DNA from: Chthoniobacterales bacterium
Lineage (GTDB): Bacteria > Verrucomicrobiota > Verrucomicrobiae > Chthoniobacterales > UBA10450
NCBI GenBank assembly: GCA_003244125.1
Contig: QHBL01000173.1
Location: 1-15,591 of the forward strand
DNA: 15,591 bases
Direction: 5' to 3'
Of the stretch, positions 7,812 through 14,667 are shown one piece after another. A program made the position numbers and the translations under genes. The notes below the pieces were generated by a model that was not told the origin of the DNA, did no database searches, and saw only the letters and a list, made by a program, of their open reading frames with translations. The stretch's first letter is position 1. The number at the start of each line of letters is the position of its first letter.

Positions 7812-8262
7812 ATGCCGAGCGTCAGCAGCCTGCCCTTGCTTCGCCATTCCCGTTCCGGCCGCTACTACGGCGTGAAGAAGATTCGGGGCAAACGCAGGGA
7901 GTGCTCGCTACGAACGACAGATCGGAAGATGGCAGAGCGGCGTCTGCGCGAATGGATGCGGAATTTGGATGCAGTAGACCGGGAGGTGGAGAAGACACCG
8001 CTTCGTGGGCTACTGCGCAAGTTCGTGGCTTCAAACCAAGGCAAATCAGTAAAAACCCAGCGCACCAACGCTTCGATCATCAAGCAGATGGAACTGAGCT
8101 GGCCGGGCGGGTTGGACGCAAAAGTACGGAACGTGCGCATCGCACTTAGACGAATGGTTTGCACTACAAGAGAAGCGGCTCAAGAACACTACCTACAACC
8201 GCTACGCTGGGTTGGAATTAGAGGCTGTTGCCAACGGCTTTAGACCAGCGGGCGCGAAGTGA
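7812..8262 (+). pseudogene. Truncated, frameshifted tyrosine-recombinase (phage-type integrase) relic
   Basis: From the ATG at 7812 the frame encodes an Arm-type N-terminal segment (SRSGRYYGVKKIRGKRRE, then DRKMAERRLREWMRNLD) and the start of the SAM-like core-binding domain (LLRKFVASNQGKSVKTQRTN). Around 8134-8140 the match jumps to another frame and continues as SHLDEWFALQEKRLKNTTYN, the classic end of the core-binding domain. A likely loss of two bases after GTGCGC explains the shift. After RYAG near 8205 the resemblance ends, and a stop follows at 8260-8262. The whole catalytic domain (R...HxxR...Y) is missing, so the gene is dead. It starts 180 bases from tRNA-Ala, the classic place for an integrase of a tRNA-targeted element. 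Confidence 0.75.
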
Positions 8263-8266
8263 GTCC

Positions 8267-8288
8267 GCCAAGTGACGCCTCACTTGGC
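8267..8288. terminator. Hairpin between convergent genes, possible terminator
   Basis: GCCAAGTGA (8267-8275) and TCACTTGGC (8280-8288) form a perfect 9-bp stem with the tetraloop CGCC. It sits between the end of the integrase relic (+) and the stop of the S74-domain gene (-, 8297). There is no T-run on either side, so it is either a weak or factor-assisted terminator, or a symmetrical site of other use. Confidence 0.45.
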
Positions 8289-8296
8289 TCGCGGTC

Positions 8297-9601
8297 TTAC
8301 GGCGAGCCCGTCACTGACTCGTGAACGTTTGCGGTGAAGATTACTCCGGATTCGATACGCTCATTAACTTTCTGCACCGTTGCCGTCAGAGCATCGATTT
8401 GCTTCTGCTGCTCCGCCAATCTTGCTTCTTGTGTCTGTAGTTGCTGGTTTTGTTTCTCTACTTTGCGGTGCTCTTTCAGGAACTCATTGAGGAGCATCGC
8501 GTTCACCACTTCATAGCGGACAGTGTCGGCCCTGCCGTTTTCATCCCGACCCACTAAAGCAGGATTCACCTTTTCTACCTCCTCCGCGATTAAGCCAAAC
8601 TGCGGAATACAATCTGGGTCTATCTCCGGTTTGTAGCGAAATCTCACTGGTTTCAGCGCCAGAATCGTTTCGCTCGCCCTGTCCATTGGTTCGATCGCTT
8701 CCTTGAATCGCGCCGAGGAAGTAAATATACCTAACTTTCCACTTGAGTTTACTACGACCTGCTTGCCAGCTACGGCTGTCCCGGAGATACCCGCAACAAA
8801 GGTCGCCTTCTGTATTCCTGGTTTGCCGATGCGGGTAGTGTTCGCTTCGCCAGCCGCGCCAACAACATCAGCGCCAACATCGATATTATTATCTCCAGTG
8901 GTTAGATCGGTTCCCGCGTTGCAACCTTCCGCGACGTTGTTTGAGCCGGTTGTATTGTTACTCAGAGCGTTCAGGCCATCAGCCGTATTGTTGTGGCCCG
9001 TTGTGTTGCTAAAAAGTGCCGCCTCGCCACTGCCGGTATTACCATAACCGGTTGTGTTGCTTTGTAGTGCATAGGCGCCGTTGGCGGTGTTGTCGCCGCC
9101 CGCCGTGGTGTAGCTCAGTGCAAAATAACCTGTGGCCGTATTGCCTTGCGCGAAGATGTTGGAAGCCAGGGCCCCATAACCGGTGGCCGTGTTGTAAAAC
9201 CCGATCCGTTGCCGTAGAGCGCAGCGTTACCGGTAGCCGTGTTATAGCCGCCGTCCGCCATTGAGGAAAAGCGCCTGTGAGCCGGTCGCTGTGTTAGAGT
9301 AGCCTTCGTTATTGCTGTGGAGCGCAGAATAACCGGTGGCCGTGTTCTCCATGCCGGCCTCGTTGTTTTCCAGCGCATCAAAACCTAACGCCGTGTTTCG
9401 GTATCCCGTGGTGAGCTTCAAAAGGGCGTCGTGGCCTTCAGCTGTGTTTTGATTCCGGTATGCACCGTCCGGCGGTGGCGTCACTGCCTCAACCGAGCGT
9501 GACGGCGCAAACGAAATGAACGAGAGAGTAATGAGAAGAGGACATGGTCGTAGCAAAAACTGCTTTAGCGAAGGAACTGCAGGTCGGATTCGAATATTCA
9601 T
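8297..9601 (-). pseudogene. Exported NTATG-repeat surface protein with C-terminal S74 chaperone domain, two frameshifts
   Basis: Read through its frameshifts this is a protein of about 434 residues. It has a signal-like N-terminus (FLLRPCPLLITLSFISF) and the entry motif TPPPDGAYRNQNTAEGHDAL. About ten degenerate repeats of roughly 16-20 residues follow (pattern G-x-x-NTATG-x-x-AL-x-x-N), like trimeric beta-roll adhesin heads. Next comes a linker (GKPGIQKATFVAGISGTAV), then an S74 intramolecular chaperone domain with SSARFK (candidate Ser/Lys self-cleavage dyad), ILALKPVRFRYKPEIDP and FGLIAEEVEKVNPALV, and a C-terminal coiled coil. It should form a trimeric cell-surface fibre. As written, the first frame stops at 9242, where an extra G near 9258-9259 shifts it. 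A second shift at the A-run 9196-9199 restores the original frame. Removing one G and adding one T gives an unbroken repeat series, so sequencing error or a very recent double mutation are both possible. Despite the 'tail fibre' name, no phage genes surround it. Confidence 0.82.
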
Positions 9602-9921
9602 CGGGAGCTTCTTTCTTCTTCCGGTGGTAAGCCCTACTCACTACGAACCTGAGTCCGCGAGCAAAGCGACCGGAGAAACGTCCGCCCCGATTCAGGTTCT
9701 GTTTGACAGCAACGGCTTATGACAAATCCAGTGCGATGTCGAGCCGTAATGTGGTCGCGTCTCAGATGCCGATTTGCTAGGCGCGGTGGATCACAGCGGG
9801 GTCGATTCCAACTCTACAAATGCCGTCAGCAGTTCGTCAGATTCGACGAGGTATCTGCCGTGGCACGTACTGCGCTGCAGTAGGCGATTTCCAGCCGCCG
9901 GCATTAAGGTTGTCGAAACAA
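9602..9921. other. Intergenic stretch with possible transposase zinc-ribbon relic
   Basis: These 320 bases separate two - strand genes. The left edge, read on the - strand, gives a purine-rich leader (GGAAGAAGAAAGAAG) before the S74 gene start. A 54-codon frame on the + strand (9719-9883) contains GSQRGRFQLYKCR followed by QFV, which recalls the zinc ribbon of IS1 InsA-like proteins (pattern RG-x-QRY-x-CKxC), but the cysteine set is incomplete. I treat it as a possible relic only. No terminator for the kelch gene was found. Confidence 0.3.
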
Positions 9922-12234
9922 TTACTGGATTGTGAACGAAATAGTTAACGGTGCGCCCGCATTCCCCTTGCCGGAGCTACCGGTAAATGGGGTTCCAGTT
10001 AGCGTGTGCTTTCCGGTAGAGAACGCGCCAGCGGCGTAATCGCCGTTGGAATCGCCAAACAACGAATAGGGCGCGCTGCTTTCGGTGCGGTAGTTCGCTT
10101 TCCCATCAAGGCCAAAACGCACGCTTCCGAGCACCGACGGTTGTGTGTTCGCACGGACGTTGAGGTGGGTTGTGCCGATGGATGCGGTGTTGATCACCGC
10201 GCCGTTAGATATGGTTTGAAAACCTGGCACCGGCTGGTCTGTATCTGCGTTGATAAGTGTGAAGCTAAGCACCGCCTGGCCGCTGTTTGAAGAGGAGGTG
10301 GAAAAGATCTGAAACACCTTTGAGGACGAATGGCCTGAGTGGACACCGCCGGCCGCGACGAGGATCTCGCCATTGGCAACGACGGGGAAAATGCCGTGCC
10401 GCGCTGTAGGTATCGGGGTGTCAAGGCGCCATGTCATGGTAGCGGGATTGTAAACGTCGACGCGGTTGTAAACATTACCGGAGACCTGGCCCGTGCCAGC
10501 ATTGGTCGTCTCTCCGCCGATAACATAGAACTCGCTGTTGTACCAAGCCGCTTTACCCATTCCACCTCGCGGTTGCGGTAAGGGAGGTATGTTCGATCCG
10601 CCCTGGCCGCTCCACTGCCATGTATTCCATGCCGGATCGTAAATCTGAACGTCGCTGAAACCGACAGAAGGCACATTGCCTCCGGTCCGTCCGCCAAAGA
10701 TATAGAACTTCGTGCCGTCGGTGGCAGCGGCGGCATGGTTTCGCCCCGCTGGCATGGGAGGAATAGAAGCCCACGTATCGTTAGTTGGATTGTAAACGGC
10801 GGCGGTGCTCACGGTGGTGCTTCCGACTATTCCGCCAGCGACATAAACTTTCCCACCGATGAGCGCGGTGGCGATGGAGCCCCCCGCGTAAGGAGCTGGC
10901 GTGCCCACGCTCCAGGAATTGCTCACGGGATCATAGATCTGCACCTGGCCCGCGGACGCTCCGTTCCCATCCAGGCCGCCGAAGAGATAGAGCTTCCCGT
11001 TGATGACTTCCGCGCCGTGGTGATCACCCACAAAAGGACGTGGCGCCAAGTCGCTACGCCAGACGCCGGTGCTCAGGTTGTAAGCCATGGTCGCACTCGT
11101 GTCCTGACCGACTAAGTACATAATGTTACTGATGACTCCGGCTGACACTTCCCCGGTCGCGATCGGAAGGGCAGGTGCTGACTGCCATACCCCGGTAGTA
11201 GTAGAGTTGTTTGTTTCGCTCACCCACGTCTGGTTCTTCAATGTGCCGTCGGCGCCGCAGGTCACGACCATCTGGTTTCCGACTAACCCTGAGACTGGCG
11301 ATTGCCGTCCGCTCGGCAACGGTGGCAGTTCCGTCCAGGTTGCGGTCGAAGGGTTATAGTCGAGCACGTTGGCAAGCATAACTCCGTTCTGACCCCTGCC
11401 GGCGGTGACAACAATGTGACCATTTCGCACAAAGACGTTGGCCGTGACGTGGCCGGTGGGAACCGGCAAAGGAGTAGTCTGGCTCCAATTATTGGTAGCG
11501 GGGTCATAAACGTCCACCTCGGTTTGGTTAGTTGTGTTTTGCGCGCCGAGATGCTGTCCTCCGATGGCGTATAACTTGCCATTCAGCTCCGTCCCGCCCA
11601 TGTGGTTGCGCGGATTGGGCATGGGTGCGAGTAGTTGACCACTGGTGGTCGTAGGGCGCCACGCGCTGCCGCCGTCGAGATCGAGAGCCCAGTGCGTGCC
11701 ATAATCCTGCTTCCAAACGCCACCCGTTCGCACCGCGCCGCCGTAGTAATGCAGCTCACGCCCAAGCTTGACCAGAACGCCGCCACCGCGCGGAGCAGGA
11801 AGCGGCGGGCCTTGCGACCAGCTATTAGTGTTAATGTTGTATTTCCATACCTCGGTCGTGCTATCGCCGGGGTCATCGCCGAGAAAGCCGCCAGCCAGCC
11901 AGAAAGTCATGTTGTTGGGATTATCGACATCGGCCACCTGGCCGGAGTGGCTAATAGGCTGAGGGATACTAGCGAGTGAATACCATTTATCCGCAGCCGG
12001 ATCATAGGCGTCGCATTCCGACGTCGCCAGGATCTGATTGCAGCAGGTATAGTATCCCGCAAATTGGTATAGCTTGCCAGCAGCCGCGCCGCCTATTGCT
12101 TCAAAACGCACCAGCGGATTTGATGCCTTCGTTGCCCAGGTAAACGAATTCTGGGCATCACTCTGAAGGCCGAAGCTCAAAATAGTAAAAGCCGCGAGCA
12201 AAAGTTTCGGGGTGAACGTGACACGCGAGTTCAT
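9922..12234 (-). CDS. Exported kelch-repeat double beta-propeller protein
   Basis: The 770-residue product starts with a signal peptide (PKLLLAAFTILSFGLQSDA, cleavage before QNS). Twelve kelch units follow from about residue 28 to 650. Each has a PxPxxR/G turn, a GG pair after a hydrophobic strand (LYAIGG, LYLFGG, KFYIFGG, EFYVIGG) and a closing YDP/YNP-x-x-x-W (DVYDPATNNW, QIYDPVSNSW, DVYNPATMTW). Twelve blades suggest two six-bladed propellers in tandem. A separate C-terminal domain of about 115 residues begins LSFTLINADTDQPV and ends with PYSLFGDSNGDYAAGAF and LTISFTIQ. I recall this beta domain at the end of many exported proteins in this lineage, perhaps for carbohydrate binding or anchoring. 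No galactose-oxidase catalytic set can be identified, so a binding role is as likely. The frame is intact and at lower GC than genes on both flanks. Confidence 0.87.
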   Translation of the reverse strand: MNSRVTFTPKLLLAAFTILSFGLQSDAQNSFTWATKASNPLVRFEAIGGAAAGKLYQFAGYYTCCNQILATSECDAYDPAADKWYSLASIPQPISHSGQVADVDNPNNMTFWLAGGFLGDDPGDSTTEVWKYNINTNSWSQGPPLPAPRGGGVLVKLGRELHYYGGAVRTGGVWKQDYGTHWALDLDGGSAWRPTTTSGQLLAPMPNPRNHMGGTELNGKLYAIGGQHLGAQNTTNQTEVDVYDPATNNWSQTTPLPVPTGHVTANVFVRNGHIVVTAGRGQNGVMLANVLDYNPSTATWTELPPLPSGRQSPVSGLVGNQMVVTCGADGTLKNQTWVSETNNSTTTGVWQSAPALPIATGEVSAGVISNIMYLVGQDTSATMAYNLSTGVWRSDLAPRPFVGDHHGAEVINGKLYLFGGLDGNGASAGQVQIYDPVSNSWSVGTPAPYAGGSIATALIGGKVYVAGGIVGSTTVSTAAVYNPTNDTWASIPPMPAGRNHAAAATDGTKFYIFGGRTGGNVPSVGFSDVQIYDPAWNTWQWSGQGGSNIPPLPQPRGGMGKAAWYNSEFYVIGGETTNAGTGQVSGNVYNRVDVYNPATMTWRLDTPIPTARHGIFPVVANGEILVAAGGVHSGHSSSKVFQIFSTSSSNSGQAVLSFTLINADTDQPVPGFQTISNGAVINTASIGTTHLNVRANTQPSVLGSVRFGLDGKANYRTESSAPYSLFGDSNGDYAAGAFSTGKHTLTGTPFTGSSGKGNAGAPLTISFTIQ

Positions 12235-12657
12235 GCGCCGATGCTATGCAGCGCAAGCTCGTTTGTGAAGTCTTTTCTTGCTCGCTTCGCGGCCGGGCGA
12301 CCGGAGGTAAGTCCCCGCCGCACGCTGGCGAGGCACTTTGTGATTCTTGTCCACTCGCTCTTTGCTTTTGCCGCCGTTTGAGACAATTTGAAATAGGCAG
12401 GCGTGATCCGCTTTACCTCTCGCTAAGCGGGGGTCTGAGCGGGGGAAATCAATCCCAGCTAATTCGGAGCGAACTCATTGCCAACGAGACGCTCTCCCAG
12501 CGGGGCTATACCCGCGCTAAAAGCAGGAAATGGTTAGCACGTGCATGCGCCGTTCCACCCATCAAATGACTCTGCTCGCTTTCCAAACAAAACGATTGCA
12601 TCCCGGCGCGCCGTGACTTTCCCTTTTCGGCGGCGCACTTCGCATCACTCACGCACA
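12235..12657. other. Intergenic stretch of 423 bases containing a half tRNA
   Basis: This lies between the divergent starts of the kelch gene (-) and the DUF5666-like gene (+). Apart from the tRNA-like stretch at 12474-12515 and a GC-rich AGCGGGGG-type direct repeat around 12426-12445, I see no gene. The upstream extension of the following ORF to 12541 lacks any domain. Promoters for the two flanking genes should be here, but I could not pick out convincing boxes. Confidence 0.5.
12474..12515 (-). pseudogene. 5' half of a tRNA (alanine-like, anticodon GGC), remnant
   Basis: The - strand matches the intact tRNA-Ala at 7591-7632 at 36 of 42 bases, from the 5' acceptor strand through the D arm to the end of the anticodon arm. 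The anticodon loop TTGGCAA would read GGC (also alanine), and the D loop CGCTGGGA is the form common in other tRNAs. After the anticodon arm the sequence is unrelated: there is no variable loop, T arm or 3' acceptor strand. It is not functional as a tRNA and is either a displaced half left by integration or an isolated fragment. Confidence 0.75.
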
Positions 12658-13116
12658 ATGAAAACTCAAATCCTCGCCGGCGTCTGTCTTATCCTGGCCA
12701 CGCTCCTCTCCCTGCACAACGCCCAAGCCCAACCTAAAGCGACACCGGCGGGTGACACTGCCGTCGCCACGGGCGATAGCGCCACTGGGGCCGGCAAGGT
12801 GCGCGCTGTTCCCTTCCAAGGCGTTATCGCTGCACTCGATGAACGAGCGCGCACTTTTACCATCACCGGAAAGGGAAGCGCGCGGTCTTTCAAAATTACG
12901 GAGACGACTGTCATCACCAGGGCGGAACAGGCGGCGACGATGAAAGACATTGTGGCGAACGAGGAGGTTCGCGGATCCTACTACAAAATGCCGGACGGCT
13001 CGCTCGAAGCGAAAACAGTCAAGCTCGGCCCGCTGACGGAAGCGGAACAGGCGGTGAAGGACGCGCGTAAAGAAAAACGCGACGCGAAGAAGGCGAGCGC
13101 CTCAGCCACGCCCTAG
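12658..13116 (+). CDS. Small exported protein with DUF5666-like (OB-type) domain
   Basis: The 152-residue product has a signal peptide (MKTQILAGVCLILATLLSLHNAQA, cleavage before QPK) and then a low-complexity Ala/Thr/Gly linker. One small beta domain follows at about residues 55-120: FQGVIAALDERARTFTITGK, then FKITETTVITR and VRGSYYKMPDGSLEAKTVKL. That pattern of a beta-barrel with 'x-G-x-V-x-x-x-D' entry and a late 'x-A-x-x-V-x-L' strand resembles DUF5666. The C-terminus is highly charged (Lys/Glu/Ala, DARKEKRDAKKAS), likely helical. It should be periplasmic; its function is unknown. The start at 12658 was chosen because it begins the signal peptide; the 39 extra codons upstream (to 12541) look like non-coding sequence. 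The stop is followed by a long hairpin repeat. Confidence 0.8.
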   Translation: MKTQILAGVCLILATLLSLHNAQAQPKATPAGDTAVATGDSATGAGKVRAVPFQGVIAALDERARTFTITGKGSARSFKITETTVITRAEQAATMKDIVANEEVRGSYYKMPDGSLEAKTVKLGPLTEAEQAVKDARKEKRDAKKASASATP

Positions 13117-13127
13117 CGCCATTTCCC

Positions 13128-13212
13128 GGTCATCCCGGGCGAGGTCGAAGAATCCCGCAGTGACATCTTAAACCTAGCTCCGCGGGATCCCTCGACCTCG
13201 CTCGGGATGACC
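13128..13212. repeat. Inverted repeat with 31-bp arms (GTCATCCC-type MITE/REP), likely bidirectional terminator
   Basis: The left arm (13128-13158) and right arm (13182-13212) are reverse complements at 28 of 31 positions, around a 23-base loop. Both ends carry GGTCATCCCG. The three mismatches still allow G-U pairs in one of the transcripts. It lies between two convergent genes (stops at 13116 and 13243) and could end both transcripts. GTCATCCxGAGCGA-type repeats are widespread in soil bacterial genomes. There is no coding capacity. Confidence 0.8.
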
Positions 13213-13242
13213 TTAGTTAGCGTTAGCTAATGCCGTTGCGTT

Positions 13243-13998
13243 TTAGCGCGCGGCTTTTAAGGCTACCCGCAGATCGGCGAGGAAATTCTGATATTCCCGC
13301 TCGCGCGATTCTTCATCGGGCTGCCGCAGAAGCGATGACGGATGGACAGTCGCGACGACGCGTTTCGCCAGCGGCGACTCCAGCACTTGTCCTCGCTGCT
13401 TCGTCACGCGAAACGCCGGACCAAAAACTGTCTGCGCCGCAGTCGAGCCGAGACACACCACGAGCTTCGGTTCGACCAAACGCAATTCTGCTTCCAGCCA
13501 GGGACGGCACGCCGCGATGTCGCGTGCGCTCGGTTTCTGGTGAATGCGCCGTTTCCCGCGCGGCTCCCATTTGAAATGTTTCGCCGCGTTTGTGACATAA
13601 ACTTCAGCGCGATCGAATCCCGCTTCCTCGAGAGCGCGGTCGAGCATTTTTCCCGCCGGCCCAACAAACGGTTTCCCGGCCACATCTTCGTAATCACCAG
13701 GCTGCTCCCCGATCATCATGACGGTCGCCCGCTTGGGCCCCTCGCCAAAAACCGTCTGCGTCGCATTCTTGTAAAGCGGACACGCCGTGCACGATTTCGC
13801 CGCCGCTGCAACCTTTGCCAGATTCGATGTTTCCGGCACCGGAGCACGCATCCACACGTCGCCGTTCGATTGGGCAATTTTCTCCGCGTTGCGATTCATC
13901 ATCGTCTCCAATCGCGCCGGCGCTTCGTTCAGCAGTGACGGAATCACCGTCGCCTCCGGCAAATTCTTCCAATACTTCTTCGGCATCTCCATTTCCAT
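13243..13998 (-). CDS. udgX: UdgX-type uracil-DNA-binding protein (family 4-like UDG)
   Basis: The 251-residue product, counted from the ATG at 13998, has the full UdgX signature. It carries motif A GEQPGDYED (97-105) followed by GKPFVGPAG, the UdgX-only loop KRRIH (149-153) whose His in the Mycobacterium smegmatis enzyme forms a covalent bond with the uracil-site sugar, and the HPS motif (219-221, VATVHPSSLLR). Four cysteines (C70, C73, C164, C182) can serve the 4Fe-4S cluster. The role is uracil recognition in DNA and repair. Residues 1-45 (MEMEMPKKYWKNLPEA) are not UdgX but the end of the DUF4130 domain, which in many bacteria is fused ahead of UdgX. Here the fusion is broken just upstream. 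The start is inferred: an AAAGG stretch 8 bases before the ATG would serve as a ribosome site, and the in-frame ATGs at 13992 and 13986 are alternatives. Confidence 0.9.
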   Translation of the reverse strand: MEMEMPKKYWKNLPEATVIPSLLNEAPARLETMMNRNAEKIAQSNGDVWMRAPVPETSNLAKVAAAAKSCTACPLYKNATQTVFGEGPKRATVMMIGEQPGDYEDVAGKPFVGPAGKMLDRALEEAGFDRAEVYVTNAAKHFKWEPRGKRRIHQKPSARDIAACRPWLEAELRLVEPKLVVCLGSTAAQTVFGPAFRVTKQRGQVLESPLAKRVVATVHPSSLLRQPDEESREREYQNFLADLRVALKAAR

Positions 13999-14012
13999 CG
14001 CGTGCACCTTTA
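13999..14012 (-). promoter_or_regulatory. Stop/ribosome-site junction between DUF4130 ORF and UdgX
   Basis: On the - strand the stop TAA (14012-14010) runs straight into AAAGG (14011-14007), 8 bases before the UdgX ATG at 13998. This could allow reinitiation by ribosomes ending the upstream ORF. The bases also encode K-V-H-A of the ancestral fusion, so the Shine-Dalgarno likeness may be a coincidence. Confidence 0.4.
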
Positions 14013-14513
14013 CGCGCGCATCGCAGCAAAGCGATCGACGAAAAACTGCGCGTTGTGCTCGACGATATGATGCTGCGGCTCGAACCACGCCACGAACCAG
14101 CTGCCGTCATCGGCCTTCGCTTCCCGAAAGCGAACGAAGGCGCGCATCTTGTGGATGTCGTGCCGGACTGACTTGGCCATGTCATTCGCGAGCGCGACAT
14201 CCGGATCGATGAAAATCTCGAGCAGCTTTGGCTCGCCATGCGTCAGTCGCCAGAGCATGCGGTAGAGGAGCGCCCAGCGCTTCTCGTCGCGGTGCAGCGC
14301 CACGAGTTTCGCCAGCTCGATGAATTGCTTTGGCACATAAAACTGTTGCCCGTTCCGCTCGCTCGCATCGCTCTCATCGAATAGTGGGAGCGCGGGATTG
14401 CGCGAGACCAGCTGCTCCCACGCGATCCGCTCCGGCGCCTGCTCGCGCTGCAAAGCGGAACGCGCGGCGTTCTGCCAGCTGCGGAAGTTCGGAAGAATGC
14501 TGATTTGGTTCAA
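14010..14513 (-). CDS. DUF4130 / TIGR03915-type DNA-metabolism protein, C-terminally truncated
   Basis: The 167-residue ORF matches the first two-thirds of the DUF4130 family. It has an N-terminal FRSWQNAARSAL region, the core VPKQFIELAKLVALHRDEKR, the strongly conserved LLYRMLWRLTHGEPKLLE, the block SVRHDIHKMRAFVRFRE, and WFVAWFEPQHHIVEHNAQFF. In complete members I expect a further 50-60 residues (WSILTPD... to ...NPARxKVxAM, then EMPKKYW) joining to UdgX. Here the protein ends at RFAAMRA-stop, and the KVHAMEMEMPKKYW segment reappears in another frame immediately downstream. So the connecting segment seems deleted with a frame change. The start is a TTG (14513), since no ATG precedes the domain before the in-frame stop TAG; this is a weak start. 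The family is always seen near the radical SAM partner and is thought to act in DNA repair, but its reaction is unknown. Whether this product still works is doubtful. Confidence 0.78.
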   Translation of the reverse strand: MNQISILPNFRSWQNAARSALQREQAPERIAWEQLVSRNPALPLFDESDASERNGQQFYVPKQFIELAKLVALHRDEKRWALLYRMLWRLTHGEPKLLEIFIDPDVALANDMAKSVRHDIHKMRAFVRFREAKADDGSWFVAWFEPQHHIVEHNAQFFVDRFAAMRA

Positions 14514-14550
14514 AGCGGACGCGATCTACTCAAGAGCGATTCGCAATTAC

Positions 14551-14658
14551 TGTCATCCTGAGCTGCGCAGACGGCGAACGAGCTCACATCAGGGGGGCGT
14601 GTCATCACCGCCGAGTGGTCGCCACTCTGGAATTGTGAGGTCCTTCGCTCGGCTCAGG
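14551..14658. repeat. Degenerate inverted-repeat element (TGTCATCCTGAGC-type) inside the repair cluster
   Basis: The left end TGTCATCCTGAGC (14551-14563), followed by GGCGAACGAGCTCACA, is partly mirrored by TGTGAGGTCCTTCGCTCGGC and TCAGG at 14634-14658. It starts with the same GTCATCC core as the hairpin at 13128. It occupies nearly all of the 154-base gap between the radical SAM gene and the DUF4130 gene, which are usually close together. It is a non-autonomous, MITE-like repeat with no coding content. Confidence 0.55.
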
Positions 14659-14667
14659 CCGTAGCGT

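Noticed and set aside
8880..9480. Regularly spaced short repeats that could suggest a CRISPR array
   Set aside because: The periodicity follows codons for NTATG/AL repeats of a beta-roll protein. The units are degenerate and there are no unique spacers between exact repeats.
8297..9601. Prophage tail-fibre gene
   Set aside because: The S74 domain is shared with phage fibres, but the protein has a signal peptide, there are no other phage structural genes nearby, and such proteins are common chromosomal surface proteins in this lineage.
11635..11979. Long + strand ORFs opposite the kelch gene
   Set aside because: They mirror the intact kelch gene in other frames and show no recognisable domain.
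13342..13938. 198-codon + strand ORF opposite udgX
   Set aside because: It is the antisense shadow of a clearly recognised UdgX gene, with an Arg/His/Phe-rich composition and no domain.
14398..14664. 88-codon + strand ORF over the DUF4130 start and the gap repeat
   Set aside because: It is composed of antisense DUF4130 sequence and the repeat element; no independent evidence for a gene.
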